Source of the DNA: Wuchereria bancrofti | Lineage: Eukaryota > Nematoda > Chromadorea > Rhabditida > Onchocercidae | Reading direction: 5' to 3' | Assembly (NCBI GenBank): GCA_005281725.1 | Contig: SSBO01000012.1 | Location: 2,152,194-2,216,193, forward strand | Length of the DNA: 64,000 bases | Part shown: positions 22,735 through 36,292 of the stretch, in pieces | Numbering within the stretch: position 1 is the first letter of the stretch | Layout of the letters: every line of letters begins with the position of its first letter | Position numbers and translations under genes: made by a program | Notes under the pieces: model-generated | What the model was told of the DNA's origin: nothing | The model's database searches: none | The model's input: the letters and a program-made list of their open reading frames with translations, nothing else

Positions 22735-25700
22735 ATGCGGCAATTGACAAGAAACCCAAATTTCCTATCATTTATATTTGTCGTTGGTAGGTTATTCATA
22801 TGCTTTTAATTTTTTTGTTTTTGGATAGCATCTTATTACTAAATGCTATTTGAATAAATGCATGTTTTTGTTGATTGTTAGTCAAAAGAGAATGTCTGAT
22901 TACGGTAGCTGAATTATTCCTTAGATTAAACTGGATTTGCAGTTCATTTGCAGTATATTTCTTCATTTCATACATGGATATCTATTTGAGCTACTTCTCG
23001 ATAGTATATGAAATAGAATACATTCAAAATTGAAAATTTATTTCTTTTTAATGTAACAACAAAAATCAAAAGTTAATTTTCTTCTAATGTAATAACGTAA
23101 ATTGAAATATTATCAAATTATAAGTGAGGAGAAAATTACAGCTTTTACTGATGCAAGCGAATTATCACATTGTTGTACAAGTGGTAGAATACATTTTGAG
23201 CAGTTATTATCGTGTGCTGAAATAAAGCTTAATGAAACGGCTAGTACCTGTATCCTGACAGCATCGATATGTTGCATGGATACACTGCTGGAGCATAACT
23301 GCAATTATGGTATAAAAATGGCTGAAAGCGAAGATCAATGCTTACTGAATATTAGTGAGGTTGGCGGAGGAATTCGTAAGGTAATTATTATCAGTTAGCT
23401 GCTGAATATATTGATCAACAAATTTTATATATATATGGTAAATTTCAATATTTAATTACAATCCTATTTTAATTTATATAATATGATAAATTAAAGCATT
23501 ATGACTATAGGAATGTTGTGAATGTTGTCTCTTGGCCAAGGAATTATCACGAAATGATAAAAACTGTGTAGCACCGAATGGTTTTGGCGCAGCATGTTTG
23601 CGCTCCTTTCATCAATGCTGTTCTGAAAATGCAAAATCAAAACAATATCATCGTTATGAAAGTTTATAATTACTATCTTGATATATTTCTGAAAGGTTAT
23701 CAAGTGCTTATATATGGTGAACTGTGCAAGTGATGCATATCATACCTTTGAGCAAATATCCTTAGTTACTCATAAATCTTGATTGAGGACTCAAAAAATG
23801 GAATTGCCAAAAATATAGCAAACTATATATGAACGAAGGATTTAACTATAATGAAGCTATAATTGGAAAATCAATAATTGCATTTTATTTTCGTGAGTAA
23901 TGAAATAATATAAATAACATATAAATAAATTTAATATTACTTGAAAGTTAAATATTTTTAGGTAATTCGGATTTGCTGGATCTTTTGAGTGTTGGTGATC
24001 GTTGCATATCTACAAAATGTGAACATCTATGTGCAGATCGGGGAGGTGCTACAGTAGAATGTTCTTGTCATCCTGGGTATGAATTAGGACCGGATGGTTA
24101 CTCTTGTATTGGTTAGCGAACTTTTTTATATAACCAAACATAAAGCTATTTTGCTGCACCCTTCTATTGCACAATCTTGCACATGCTTAATTTTCCAATG
24201 ATTGCTTACCTGCATTGCAACTAAATCATCATTTGGCACAGCGTTGTAAAGCTTCTTGCATTTTATCAAAAAATATTTAACCCATTGAGGAGTATTTGGT
24301 AATAATTTTTGAATAAAGTGGGATGTATGAATTGCGAGCAGGTGGTGTAAGAGAATTTCGCTTGAGTATCATTCCTGATTTTGCACCAAATAAACGATAC
24401 GAGAAAATCATCGGTGTGGGAAATCGTTGTTATTAAGTGATAATATTATGAGTGCACACAATCTGATGGAAGCGAAAATGGCGGCGTTTGGGTCATTATA
24501 TTATGAAGCATCAAGCAATCTTAGGAGAAATTGAAATGAAAAAGATGTGTCTTGCTGGTTGAGACACAAAACACTGCGTAGGTAATATTACTTTAAAATC
24601 TTACACTCCCTTCTTTTTTGATTACCTGTTTAATTTTGCTCTAGTTGTGCGTTCTTATAATCTCATCGTTGCTAGTAATTTATATATTGCCATTCCTTTT
24701 AAAGTTTTTCAAAAATTGCTATTTTTATAAAAATGCACATCTCATACGTATTTTGCATGCTTGGACATTGCATTTTGTATGCCTTCTAGCAAATTTCAGT
24801 GCATTTTTAACTTCTTATTATGCTTGCTTGTTTTGCAATAAAAATTCCTATCATTTTTTTTTTTCAAAAGCAGTCCGTTTCACTATAATAGGACCCTTTT
24901 TTTTGAATTTGAAAGATAATTTTGGGAGCATTGCTTGCTAATATGAACGGCCGGCAATCAAATAAACAATTGAGGTTAAACTTTTCAGTAATTATATTAT
25001 TAATAAGATGAATGCCTTTCAAAAAAATGTCACCGTTGTTGCCTTATCTGCATCGTTAATAATTTGAAATCTATGTGAATCGACTTTTTTTCTTCACTTT
25101 GAACCATTTGCTTCCTAAAATTTTTGCTTTTTGTTGATCCCTTTAATGTTGTAATTAGCAGCTACTTTAATTTCTTTTTTTGCTACCCAAAAAGCCAGGC
25201 TTCTAGACATAAACGAATGCGATGCACGGGATTCGGTGTGCCCATTGCCTAATTCGTTATGTCTCAATACACCTGGATCGTTCTCCTGCGTCTGCTTACC
25301 AGGCTTCTATTGGAGTGATATTGGCTCCGTTTGTGTAGGTAATTTCTTGCGCAAAATGCAAATGTCAGCTATTTATTTTTTCATTTTTTAAGTTAGGAAA
25401 TATCTAAATTTACTTGGAATAAAAATCATCTCAGAGTAGCGTTATTCACAATTTTTTGTCATCAAACCAATGATAATCTCTGATAACAGATGAATGTTCT
25501 CATTATTACGTTATCACAAATCTAAACACATATAACTGTTATGAATTTTTTTTAACTTGTTTAAAGAATTCAGAAAAAAAATCTGAATTGGAATATAAAC
25601 CAACGCTTTCATATTCTGATTGATATCTGCATGTGGTTTTTTTGATCTCAGATATTGATGAATGCTTACTACTAGCGGATGATTGTTTGGAAAGTCAACG

Positions 25701-25811
25701 TTGCTTGAACACTCCTGGCTCATTTAAATGCATACGAACATTATCCTGTGGTACTGGATATGCTCTGGATAGCGATACTGAACAATGCATTGGTTTACTT
25801 TAATTTAACCT

Positions 25812-25884
<73 letters not shown>

Positions 25885-28800
25885 GTTTATAAATGTGCCN
25901 NNNNNNNNNNNNNNNNNNNNNNNNNNNNNNNNNNNNNNNNNNNNNACCTTTTTTTTTTTTTTTTTTTTTTTTTTTTGCGTTTTATATTCATTTTATTAAC
26001 ACTTCAAGAATTTTAATGCTATTTGTGACAATATCAGTATTGCTCAATAATTAATGAAATTAATAATTAACATGGTTACAAATATTTGAGTTTAATTGAT
26101 TCTGTCAAACTTATTTCATCATCGCAACAGTGTATTTCTCTAATTTTAAGTTATAATAAATGATAACGATTACAGTACCGAAATTGGGACACATCGTTTT
26201 AACGAATTTTTTGCAACCAATACTTCTTTATTTGAGAATGAGTCTCTCCATTTCATTTTGCTATTCTACGTATCAAATGAATTGTTCCGTGAATTATCAG
26301 CTCAGTGAGTTTTAACAAAAAAAAAAAAAAAAGTGTATAACTATCAACAGATGTGGATGAATGCAATCTTGGTTCTCATGATTGCGGACCATTGTATCAA
26401 TGTCGTAATACGCAAGGCAGCTATCGTTGTGATCCGAAGAAGTGTGATGAAGGTGAATTGATGAATCCACGAACTGGTGAATGCACAAGTATGGACTGTC
26501 CTATAGGTTATAAACCAATTCATGGACGTTGTGAAGGTTTCTTTCTCATTTTGTGTGCAGATGTTTTATTTGTTTACTTTACAAAAAAGGATTGAAACTA
26601 TCTTTCTGATATTTTTTTCAAATGTTTAACGGAAGTAAAGATTTGCTTTTGCAAGCTGAAGAGAATGTTTAAGGTAATGTCTGAATTTATAGATGTTAAC
26701 GAATGCGAAATAACAGGGCGATGTGCTCAATTTGAAGAATGCATAAACACTCCTGGTTCATTCCGCTGTCAAGAACGAGGAAACCTATGCACAAATGGTT
26801 ACCGTATGGATCGAGATACTGGATTCTGTGTTGGTAAATATTGTTGAATGTAAGAAAAAGCATTGTTTTCAAGACAAAGTAGTAAGGTATTGCTAGCGAA
26901 AATGTTCCGCAAGGTATGTAATGCTTAAGAATAGGTTAATTGATTGATGTATTGGGCTTTTGTTTGATTCTAATGACAATAACATGTGTCATGTAGAAGT
27001 GCGTTTTGAAATGAAAAAAATTATATGATTTAGTAAAAAATGTATTTCTTACGATGATGGTGTCCACGCTTCAGACATCAACGAATGCGCCGATGGGACT
27101 CATTTTTGTGGTGACAAACAATGCATTAACCTGTTGGGTAGCTATAAATGTCGTTGTTCAGCAGGTTTCGAATTCAATGATACGGTAAGTTGGAAGTACT
27201 GAATTAAGATGAAACTGGAAAGAAGAAAAGTTCTTATAGTTATATCACCTTGTTTTTCTTATACTGTTGTTCCATAATGTTTTAAACAGCTGGTTAAAGT
27301 TTCTCATATATTTCAATATTTAATGAAACGAGTATGTCATTATGCTTCAGACAAAACGTTGCGAAGACGTGGATGAATGTAAGAAGTTTGCGGGACACGT
27401 CTGTTCGTTGCATGCAACTTGCGAGAATACGTATGGATCATTCAAATGTCACTGCAAAGATGGCTTCAAGATTGCCAAAGATGCGCGAAACTGCGACGGT
27501 TAGTATAATAAAGAATACTAATATTTAGAAACATATAAAAATGGGAAAATGGTAATATTAAGAGAGTGAGATACAGAGAAAGGAGTTGGGTTCAATCTGG
27601 AAGACTTGACCCCGTAACAAACTATTCCTTTTTCAGGTTTTATATCATTTCGTGAAAGATTGATATATTATAATGATGAACTTTCATTTCTTAGATACAA
27701 AAGGCTTATGTTGTGCTCAATTTTCAAATGTGGCAAACTCTAAACTTTCATTTTATAGATATTGATGAATGTAGTCTTGGCAAAGCAAACTGTGCGCAAA
27801 AGTGTATCAATATACCTGGCAGTTACCAGTGCATTTGTGAGCGCGGTTATCGTCTCGGTGCTGATGGTGTTACCTGTGAAGATATTGACGAGTGTACTCT
27901 TTGGGCTGGTTCAGGTATACATTTGTATTCAACCAGTATTATAAATAACACTTGCTTGACTAAATTTTGGCTCGCATATTGAAGGTGATGACCTCTGTAT
28001 GGGCAGTTGCATTAACACTCCAGGTTCCTATAAATGTCAGTGTCCTGCTGGTTATGAAATACAAGAAGATGGCCGAACATGTAAAGGTAGCAGCTATTTT
28101 CATAATTATGTTTAATTTTCGAGTGAAAATTTGAATCTTTAAAGATTTTTATACAGTATTTTTGAAACCACTGTAAAATTTGAATAGTGGAATGAAATCG
28201 ATTAATTGTGATGTCCTGTATACTCACTTTAAAAATAATTTGACTTCCAGATGTTGATGAATGCGCCAAAGGTGAGTGTCAAGGGAATGATCAGATTTGT
28301 GTAAATACATTGGGAAGCTTTAAATGTCATGTAATACGTTGTCCACCGAATTACATGCACGACAAAAATTATAAAAAGTATAGCATTTGTCAAATCTTCA
28401 AATTAAATTTCTGGCATGATTTTTAATCTTTATCTTCTGTTTGATTCTTCTTATGCTTATCAAACAATCTCAAAAATAAAAATTTTGTGCTGAAATTACC
28501 ACTAACTTATGAATGAAAAAATTAATAATCTTTTAATTGCATGTTATCAATATTTCGATTCACACTTTGCAATTTAGTCGCTGTAACCGATTGAGCCATT
28601 TATGCGATTCATTAACTGAAGAAGCGTGTAAAAATCATGCGATACGCATAAGTTGGGAGTTTACATCCATACCAAGACAAGAACCAATTTCATCGAGACG
28701 AACTTCCATCACATTGTTTACTGTTCGTGGCCCGATGTCACCTTCAAGCAATGTTCAGTTCGAGTTGAAGTTGAAAAGCGCCATACCAGGTTTTTTTTTT

Positions 28801-31800
28801 CTTTTTTTTTAAGATATCATTTTATATTGCTGCATATTTTACTATACTTTGGCTTATTTCATAATCACAAAGTAATTTTAGAGTAGATATGCTGCTACTG
28901 ATTGTTTTGCTTCAGTTTTGTTGACTAACATACTTCACATGATACTCTTATGCTTCTTGCTACTTTATTCTATTCTTTTTAACAGTGCACTAAACTACTA
29001 TTACCATAATAAAATGTTTAAAACAGATTTTATGAAGATTGAATATGTATAAAATCGGAATACACTTACGTCAAATTCGTTTTCATAATTCATGAGATTT
29101 TTCTATTCTAAAAGGACAGTGTGTATGCTTTTTCAGAAAAATTCTATGTGTTACCGGCAGTACGAAGTAATTTTCTATTGCAAAAAAGTGAGGAGAAAAA
29201 TGGAGCAATAATTGCTCTGAGAGATTCGCTGGATGGACCGCAGGAGGTCATTTTAGAGCTTATTTTAAGACTTAGTATTAATGGTGTATTTCAGAGTAAA
29301 TTTATTGCTAATTTAGTAATCAATGTTGCTCCTCATCGTAGGCAACGAACAACCCCTTTTTCTGATAGTTTAACTAAATGACATTTTCAGAATTAAGACA
29401 GTTTCATCTTAGTTGAACGAGTAATTGACTTTACATGAAAAGACAATTGATTTAGATATGGATAAATTTGCCAACATTTTTTCGTAACTTTTTATTTGAT
29501 TTTGAAATACCCAGATATATAATGAATAAATAACCTAAAAATTTAGGTGATTAATTTATTTGTGGTCAGTTAGTGACCTTCCTTCCTTCTACACACTAAA
29601 TCAAAATCGAGCATATTATGATATTTCTTTGTGCTGACTTGTGATCTCTTCCAAATAATTTGTTAATGACTGGATTTTAAGTAATTCTCGGGAGTTTATT
29701 TTTAATTTTCAAAAATTGGTAGCTTTGAGCAAAAAATCATTTGACCATGGTGATGTGTGGATCATCTACTTTCACCTCCATTTCAAGCAAATCAGGAAAT
29801 AATACGTTCGTATCATTTCACATAAGGTTGAATATATGGATGAAATTCGTCTGTAACCCTTTTTTATTTTCATTTTATTTCTTCCTGTTATTTCATTTAA
29901 TTTGCTGAATTAGTCAATCACACTAATGTATGTCTTTCATGAGATTTTTTTAATAGTCTGACGTTATTTTTTTTCTTTCAGTAATATTAGTTTTGTCAGT
30001 GACGTTACAAAATCTTAACAATTTGTAGCGCATATCAGTACGTTATTCATCATCATATCGGCATCTCTTTGACGATATTCTCTAATTCTTCCTGTTTGTC
30101 TATTGTTTCTTGCTTACTAACAAAAAGAAAAAAAAACTATGGAATAGAAACAATTTTTACGCTCATTCAGGTAAAGGTAACCCTTGTTCTCTTCTCTCTT
30201 GTAATTAATGTTTTTGTTTAATTACACTAGAGAAATTAAATGTAAGATGTTTCATTATTTTTTAAATACAGTCGATTTTTTTTTTTGTTTTGTGAATATG
30301 TTTATTTGCAAAGGAATTCCTGAAAGTTTTTCAAGAAAACTATGACTACAATATCCTATTGGCTCAAGATATGACCAGAATTGACAATTAATGATGGTTT
30401 TGTTGTTTTCTACATTGGACTGAGCTTTCTAGTTTCTATTCATATGCATCTGAAATAACTAAGTGAGGAGTGTTCCATTTGATATTATGTATTGTAGTGA
30501 TATTTCTAGAATGTCTAGTTATAATTGTCTTTCCAAGTTAATAACTTTAGCGTGCCTTCTTACTGATGGTATTTAGAAGATGTTTCTATATTTATATATC
30601 TTTATAAGGTAAAAAAAATTTCAGTATTGTTGCAAACTAATTGTTGTATTGGATGTTAGCTTTGATAAATTAATGAAATGCATGTGCGTTTGTGTTCTCT
30701 AACATAAAAATTGCAACAATATAGCCGGCATTGTTAACTAACAAATTACTTGACAATAATGTTGTAGAAGATGAAAATGATTGAAAAGTTAAAAAACAGA
30801 AGGATTACTAATAGTCTGGAATGCTTTGCTAATATACTTTGACTAATACAATTATTACTACATATCAAACAAAAGCATTTCAAAATCATTTTATAACTCA
30901 TTATGTAATATCTATCATACAAATGCTATCAATTTCAGTATGCAAATCGAGTGAACTCGATAGATACACCTACTACTTACTTCTATTCAATGATTCATCA
31001 CCATTTTGACATTTAGCAATACTTATAGTCCAGAACTATTCTTTATGGTTCGGTTGATTGAAAAATCATGTATTAAAATTAACGAAGACGGTGAATTGAA
31101 ACGGATTGCAGTTTGGTGGACGATGGTTATTCCTGCCTAAAACGATGTTATCCAAATGATCCAGCTTGTATCAGTAATCATACTCAAGAGATATTATATC
31201 AGTTCAGAAGTTTACCATCCACCAAACACGTAAAACATCCAATCGAAGTTAGTCACCAGCTATAATTTGTAATAAAGTTTCAAAAACAATAAAATGATAG
31301 ATGAAATTATGTAGCAAGAATTAAGCTTTACAAAAATAAATTTGTATTTAGTTGACAGAAAGTACCATTATCATAGGTTTCTCGTATACGAGCGCAAATG
31401 GATACACCGTTTTCAGTGGAGTATACAATCGATAAGGCGAATCGAGACATATTTGTGGTACAACAGGATCAAAATATAGGTAAAACATTCTAAAAATAAA
31501 GTAACGATAGATTGTTTACTTTGCAAAATAAAAAGAAAAAACATATAAATACATTCCAGTTTTTTTTTTCATTTAATCTAGCGATTATTTGAAATGTCTC
31601 GCTGATATTTCGAGAATATTTAAATGAATAATTCTAACAAAAAAAAAAATATACATCACATTTTCTTTCAGCATTAAAATCTGAGTTTTAGAAAATCATC
31701 GGTTTTTTTAAGTAGAAAAATGGGTCAGAAAGTTATCTTGAATAAAAGAAGTTATCTTTTTTTTTTTCCTTTTTTTTGCAGGCATTGTAAAAATGATAGC

Positions 31801-31924
31801 GCCTATTGAGGGACCAAAAACGGTTGTGGTAAGACTACATCTCAATATTTATTCACGGTCCTACGTACTTTTAACACATAACGTTGCTATCATAACTGTA
31901 TATGTTTCATCATATACTTTCTGA
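22735..31924 (+). CDS. fbl-1: Fibulin-1, secreted calcium-binding EGF matrix protein
   Basis: Fibulin-1 is a secreted basement-membrane glycoprotein; in worms it shapes gonad and muscle attachments. Exon 1 (22735-22786) encodes a signal peptide, [17 protein letters not shown]. Exons 23142-23380 and 23511-23661 carry paired-cysteine anaphylatoxin-like modules ([26 protein letters not shown]). Ten EGF-like units follow in exons 23962-24111, 25207-25338, 25652-25792, 26351-26536, 26693-26833, 27075-27184, 27351-27498, 27759-27914, 27985-28086 and 28251-28377. Most begin D(I/V)(D/N)EC and contain NTPGSF-type strands, the calcium-binding consensus. Most junctions are phase 1, one module per exon. 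From 28377 the transcript can join either of two fibulin C-terminal modules, giving about 763 residues (C-type) or 738 (D-type). A poly-T tract and assembly gap lie in one intron. The start is inferred from signal peptide and phase. Confidence 0.95.
25811..25976. other. Poly-T tracts flanking a 46-base assembly gap
   Basis: About 70 T with one C precede 46 N (25900-25945), and another T run of about 27 follows. The gap is in a fibulin-1 intron, so it does not affect the coding model. The N block was probably placed because polymerase slippage defeated sequencing. Confidence 0.95.
28578..29381 (+). CDS. fbl-1: Fibulin-1 alternative C-terminus, C-type (exons 28578-28789 and 29137-29381)
   Basis: This is the proximal fibulin C-terminal module. 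It opens [18 protein letters not shown] and continues [19 protein letters not shown], then [19 protein letters not shown] and [16 protein letters not shown] before TGA at 29379-29381. Vertebrate fibulin-1C ends similarly (RCERLPCHE..., then VVALTKPVPEPRDLLLTV). It joins the last EGF exon in phase 2 (AA|T). The extra tail after NVAP is longer than in the human isoform. Confidence 0.9.
29525..29530 (+). terminator. Poly(A) signal AATAAA for the C-type isoform
   Basis: AATAAA lies 144 bases past the C-type stop and well before the D-type exons, so it could end the short transcript and thereby set the isoform choice. Confidence 0.55.
31112..31924 (+). CDS. fbl-1: Fibulin-1 alternative C-terminus, D-type (exons 31112-31247, 31377-31479, 31782-31924)
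   Basis: The distal module reads [78 protein letters not shown] and ends [13 protein letters not shown] before TGA at 31922-31924. It matches the vertebrate fibulin-1D ending (C...C.PNDV.C, VISLPT, VRPIVGP, FVSEYWF). The first exon also completes the split codon AA|T, so both ends are interchangeable without a frame change. The intron to the last EGF exon would be 2.7 kb and span the whole C-type end. Confidence 0.9.
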
Positions 31925-33271
31925 CTGTTAAATAACTTGATGTGTCATCTTAATGTCATATACTTATGAATTCTTTGCATGTCCTTTAAGTTTTATTTAT
32001 ACTTTTCCAAATCAATATAATAATTTCTACCATAAATCGGAAGGAAATGGAATAAACAATGTATAACAGTTATTTATATTCCTCGTTCTCCATCTTCCAA
32101 TGTAGTAAATTATTATTAAAACATCACCAAAAAGTCACACTGCGCTCGTTTCATCCACTCAAACTTTTTACACACTGCGTGCATTTAAATTTTGCAATGT
32201 CACTATCACAAATCAAAATTATCTGCTTATGTTATCATGAATTTTCCTATCTTAAGTGTTTCACGACGGAAAATGAAGTTTGATAACACAACATACATTT
32301 CACGGACTTACATACATCAGTCTTGTTGTTACAATTAAAATGCATATATTGTAGAATAAAAATTTAAGTCGTCAAGCAAAAGTTCGAGGAAGGAATTATA
32401 AACAGAAGTAATCATTCCATATGAAATACCATAGTTTGCAGTCCAGCAAATCGGTTGATGAAATAAGGACTTGAATCTTTCACTGTCACTAAGTTCCAAT
32501 TTGGATGCCTTTAATTTACAATTAAGGAATGACCACTGAATAGCCATAGGATATGAACTTCAGTTAAACGAATTTATTCCTGGTTAACTGTATATGAAAC
32601 ACATGAAATGGCGGCGAAGGGAAGAAACCAAGTACTTCAAAATTATCACAAATTGCAGAACCAGAAATAAATTCAAATCACAATATTAAATCATAAAGTT
32701 CATTCCAGTTACGTTTGCTTACAGTTTGCTTTCTATCCAGAAAAGTCGATGATTTGGAACTTCGAAAAATGTAGACCAAAAATCTGACTTCTAAATAAGT
32801 ATTGTAAAAATCTTTCCGCATCATGAAGTTCATTCAAATGCTCATTCAATAAGAATCAGAAAGTTTCTAGTATGCAACGGATCATTCAATTACATTTACA
32901 CTTGAGAAATATTTTTGAACCTATGATCTAAAGATTTTACGACCATGCGATCTGGATAGATTGCTTAGTTGTGTATGTTATTGTTTTAAACTATCAGAAT
33001 TCTTTTTTGCACAGATATTAAATTGTGCAGTATTAGCTGAGGTAAGCAAATAGTGTGACATAGTATACCGTAATAAGATTATAATGACATATCCAATATG
33101 TTGCATCATGAAGGGTAATATTTTCGACGGTATCAAATAAATTGAACAAAAGGGCAATACAATTAAAACAGATCATAAAATTCCACATGGTATTCATCTT
33201 CCATTAGTACTAATAGCAAGCTGTATGCATCCTCTTCCATTTACGCATATCAAGAGATATTTTAGAAAAAT
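31925..33271. other. Convergent intergenic region, fibulin-1 and cox-18
   Basis: About 1.35 kb between converging genes. AATAAA at 32051-32056 would suit the D-type fibulin transcript. Short open frames are present on both strands but show no homology. Confidence 0.6.
32051..32056 (+). terminator. Poly(A) signal AATAAA for the D-type fibulin-1 isoform
   Basis: It lies 127 bases past the D-type stop codon, a normal distance for a nematode 3' UTR. Confidence 0.55.
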
Positions 33272-35345
33272 TCATTTGAAAAAGAAAAAATCTCGCACAG
33301 GAGTGGCAGAATCTGAGGGTAACGACTTTATACCAAGCAGTTTTTTGATTTTAGGGTGTCTGAATGCAAAATGTTGTATGGATCCAGTCAGAGAAACAGA
33401 CAACCAAAACAATGGAATACACTGAAATAAACTGATTTTAGAACTTCAACACGTGATTTTAAGAGTTCAGACCTTCTTTCCATAAGCAAAAGAAATAGTC
33501 GGAATAAAAGGAACTTACCACAGGCATATACGACATGAAATATATACCGACAATCATGAATAAAGAGTAACAAACATTGATAACCGGCATCAGTTTAACC
33601 GATCTATAAGTATATATACGTTGTTGCGCCTGAAATAATATATAATAAACGTAGCGTGACATATCAACTTAACAACATTAAACAGAAGTATAATAGCTCG
33701 ATTAGCCTCATACATACCATTTTATTAACAGGAAAATAAACAATCAGCAACCAACAGTACTATCACTACTCACTACTCTTTTGCATAGTTATCTATATTT
33801 TTAACTTCCAAGAGTTGTCATATGAGTATAAGAAACACTTTTCAAGTTGCAAGAAAATCATTATTTTTAAATGAGAACTTACAAAATGATTAATAATTCC
33901 TAAAATACCAACTGACACTGGTAGAATATAATAAGGATCAGGCTGCAACAGATCCGGAAACCAAAAAATGCCTTGAAAAGGAAAACCAGTTTCCGCTGAA
34001 ACAATCAACTTCACCAAAAATCTTGCACTGCTCAAGAGAGGTGTATGGAAATTAGTGCACGAAAATTCAATTAACTGAAGGAAAGTGTTTGTTAAAAACC
34101 ATTTGTACAGAAACTGTGAATACGCAAAAAATCTGTGTTTACAATCTAAAAAGAAGGAGAGACGAACTCAAAGAAAATTAACTGATACTAACAACTTATG
34201 ACATTTCGTATCGCAAATGAAGAAAACGTCCATACTGACAACGCACAAAATCTCAAATACTGAATGCGGGGAAACTGTAAGCGACGCTTATAGCAAAAAT
34301 CCAATATAATTTCTTTGGACTGAAAAAATAAAGCAGGAAAAGTTGGAAACTTTTCAGAAACATCGGATTCCAGAGAACATTTTCATAAATTTTAATTTTC
34401 AAAAATAACTACGCACCACTTTATTGGTTGTCTGCAATATGGATTTGTCAGTCGTGTCAAGCTGTAAGAACCGACCATTTTTACTTGAAATGATATTCAA
34501 ATTATAATGCTTGCTAAACTTCTGAAAGAGTATTTAATACAGCAGTCTAAAATTATAATTACAAAATAATTATACAAAGTCTTACTGCGACTATCAGGCT
34601 CAATTTTCCACATAATCAAATTGATCTTCATATTTGTTTGCTTACTGAATCATAAAAAAGGTTCACGACTACAAAACAATTCTTGATCCGAAAAATCCAC
34701 CAACTTTAATGAGCTCATAATTCAAAGTGTTGACAATACGATATCTTTCAGCAGACAGCCGTTCTGCATACACATGCAGTGGCAAACTGGCAATACGAAA
34801 TAGCACGCCGGAGAGCATAAATGTGCCCGCCCATGGTATTTCCAATGAATGTATGCCTAAAAAACTTTTAACTTTTGGATAAAATTTTCCATTTATGAGC
34901 AGTACTATCAAATAAAAACACTGAAGATTATCTTGCAAATAAAATACTTTTTCATGTGATTTATTTCCAAAGATTTACACTGATCGTGACACTGAGCCAT
35001 GAACAGCAAAAACCAGAAAATAATAAAGGAAGCCTTAGATGAGCAACCAAAAACTCCCAGAACGTTCTCCAATTTTTGAGAAATCGAAGATGAAAGTGGT
35101 ACGAATAATTTAGAATAAAGCTAAATGAGCATTTCTATCTATATCTGTTTTTGTCTTCACTACGACAAAGTCCATATAAACAATTAAGGAAAATAACCTT
35201 CAATAACACACTGCAGAACTTTTGTAAAGTAACAAGACTCAGCATACAACAATGGAGTGAGTGGGCTGAAACCATGCAGTCTTCTTGACAATACTCTTCT
35301 ACACGTTATATAATTTTTCGGGTGCCGATGCACCACGAACTTCAT
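33272..35345 (-). CDS. cox-18: COX18-type mitochondrial inner-membrane insertase (OXA1/YidC family)
   Basis: COX18 inserts the cytochrome c oxidase subunit 2 tail across the inner mitochondrial membrane. The start is ATG 35345: MKFVVHRHPKNYITCRRVLS is basic and serine-containing, a good presequence, and lies 17 bases after a TTTTAG acceptor. Exons seen: 35345-35198 (PLLYAESCYFTKVLQCVIE), 34856-34705 (LEIPWAGTFMLSGVLFRIAS, first membrane segment), 34521-34420, about 34274-34219 (LSVWTFSSFAIRN), about 34010-33884 (GIFWFPDLLQPDPYYILPVS), about 33630-33520 (YRSVKLMPVINVCYSLFMIV) and 33421-33272 (CIPLFWLSVSLTGSIQH). FWFPDLxxPDPYYILPVSVG is the COX18/OXA1 hallmark. It ends at TGA after SATPVRDFFFFK. 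The donor after the RN of exon 4 is unresolved. An OXA1 paralogue is possible, but the C-terminus (S.SATPVRDF) fits COX18 better. Confidence 0.86.
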
Positions 35346-36292
35346 CAGTAGTGGGCATAACACTAAAATAATTAGTTATTATAATTTAAAACAATAATCA
35401 ACTGGTCTTTTCTCTGGACATATTATCCTTAGAAAAAATTTTGAAGTTAACAGAAAACATCTTATTTAGCAGAATACACTACTATATACAGATAAAGAAA
35501 ACTAATTTCATTTTTCTAATTAATGGATAAAATCTTAAAAGTGTAAATCTCACATAGTTTTTCTCTTTGAAGTCTTATATACATCTATGGGTATCAACAT
35601 GCAGTATTTTTGTCACTTTAAGTTGCTTTACTTTACCTTACCATAAATTATTACAGCTTACTTTAAATTACTTAAGTCGCTGTGAATAATTCCGTGTTTG
35701 CAGTTAACACAGTAGAGTGACAGTATGACGAGTGCTATAATAAAATTTCATAGCTGAATTAGAAGAAAGCGCTTTCACCCTCTATTTCACAAAGGCAGAT
35801 ATGATCAGTGGAACCAAAACCTGGAAGTAATCATCTTCTCGAGAAATATACTGACACTTGTCTGAGCAAAATTATAAACTGTAAAATCATAAGCAAAAAT
35901 AAAGAACAGTCAACTCATTTACTGTGATTATTGTGCCAACAGAAACGAATCCACCATCTGACCTCAATTTCAGTGTAGAACTTCTCATAACGAACCTCCA
36001 ATACAACAAGAAAATTTCTATGGTTGGTATTTTACGGTTGGCCAGCGTTTGTCGCACGAAATTTCATGAACGATATGGTCCTTTGTTGGCTAACATTGCT
36101 GGTGATATCATTTATCATTGGATTTTTTCTTATTTATACTAATGCTTTATGATGGATTTCGTTTTTTCCACATCAGATAATTCGTTAATGGGAAAGATTT
36201 TGCTTGATTTTGAGGATACTATACCATAATTATCTCATCGATCAGTACATTAGTATATATGTCTTTTTAGCCCTCCCTGTTATATATTCCAA
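35346..36292. promoter_or_regulatory. Divergent promoter region, cox-18 and csn-4
   Basis: These 947 bases separate the two start codons and must serve both genes. Acceptor-like sites lie close to each ATG: TTTTAG at about 35363 on the minus strand and GTCTTTTTAG ending at 36270 on the plus strand. An open frame at 35924-36142 shows no homology and has no acceptor or donor linking it to csn-4 in frame. Confidence 0.55.

Noticed and set aside
35924..36142. 72-codon frame upstream of csn-4 as its first exon
   Set aside because: csn-4 has a complete N-terminus from 36293 with a nearby acceptor, and this frame does not resemble CSN4.
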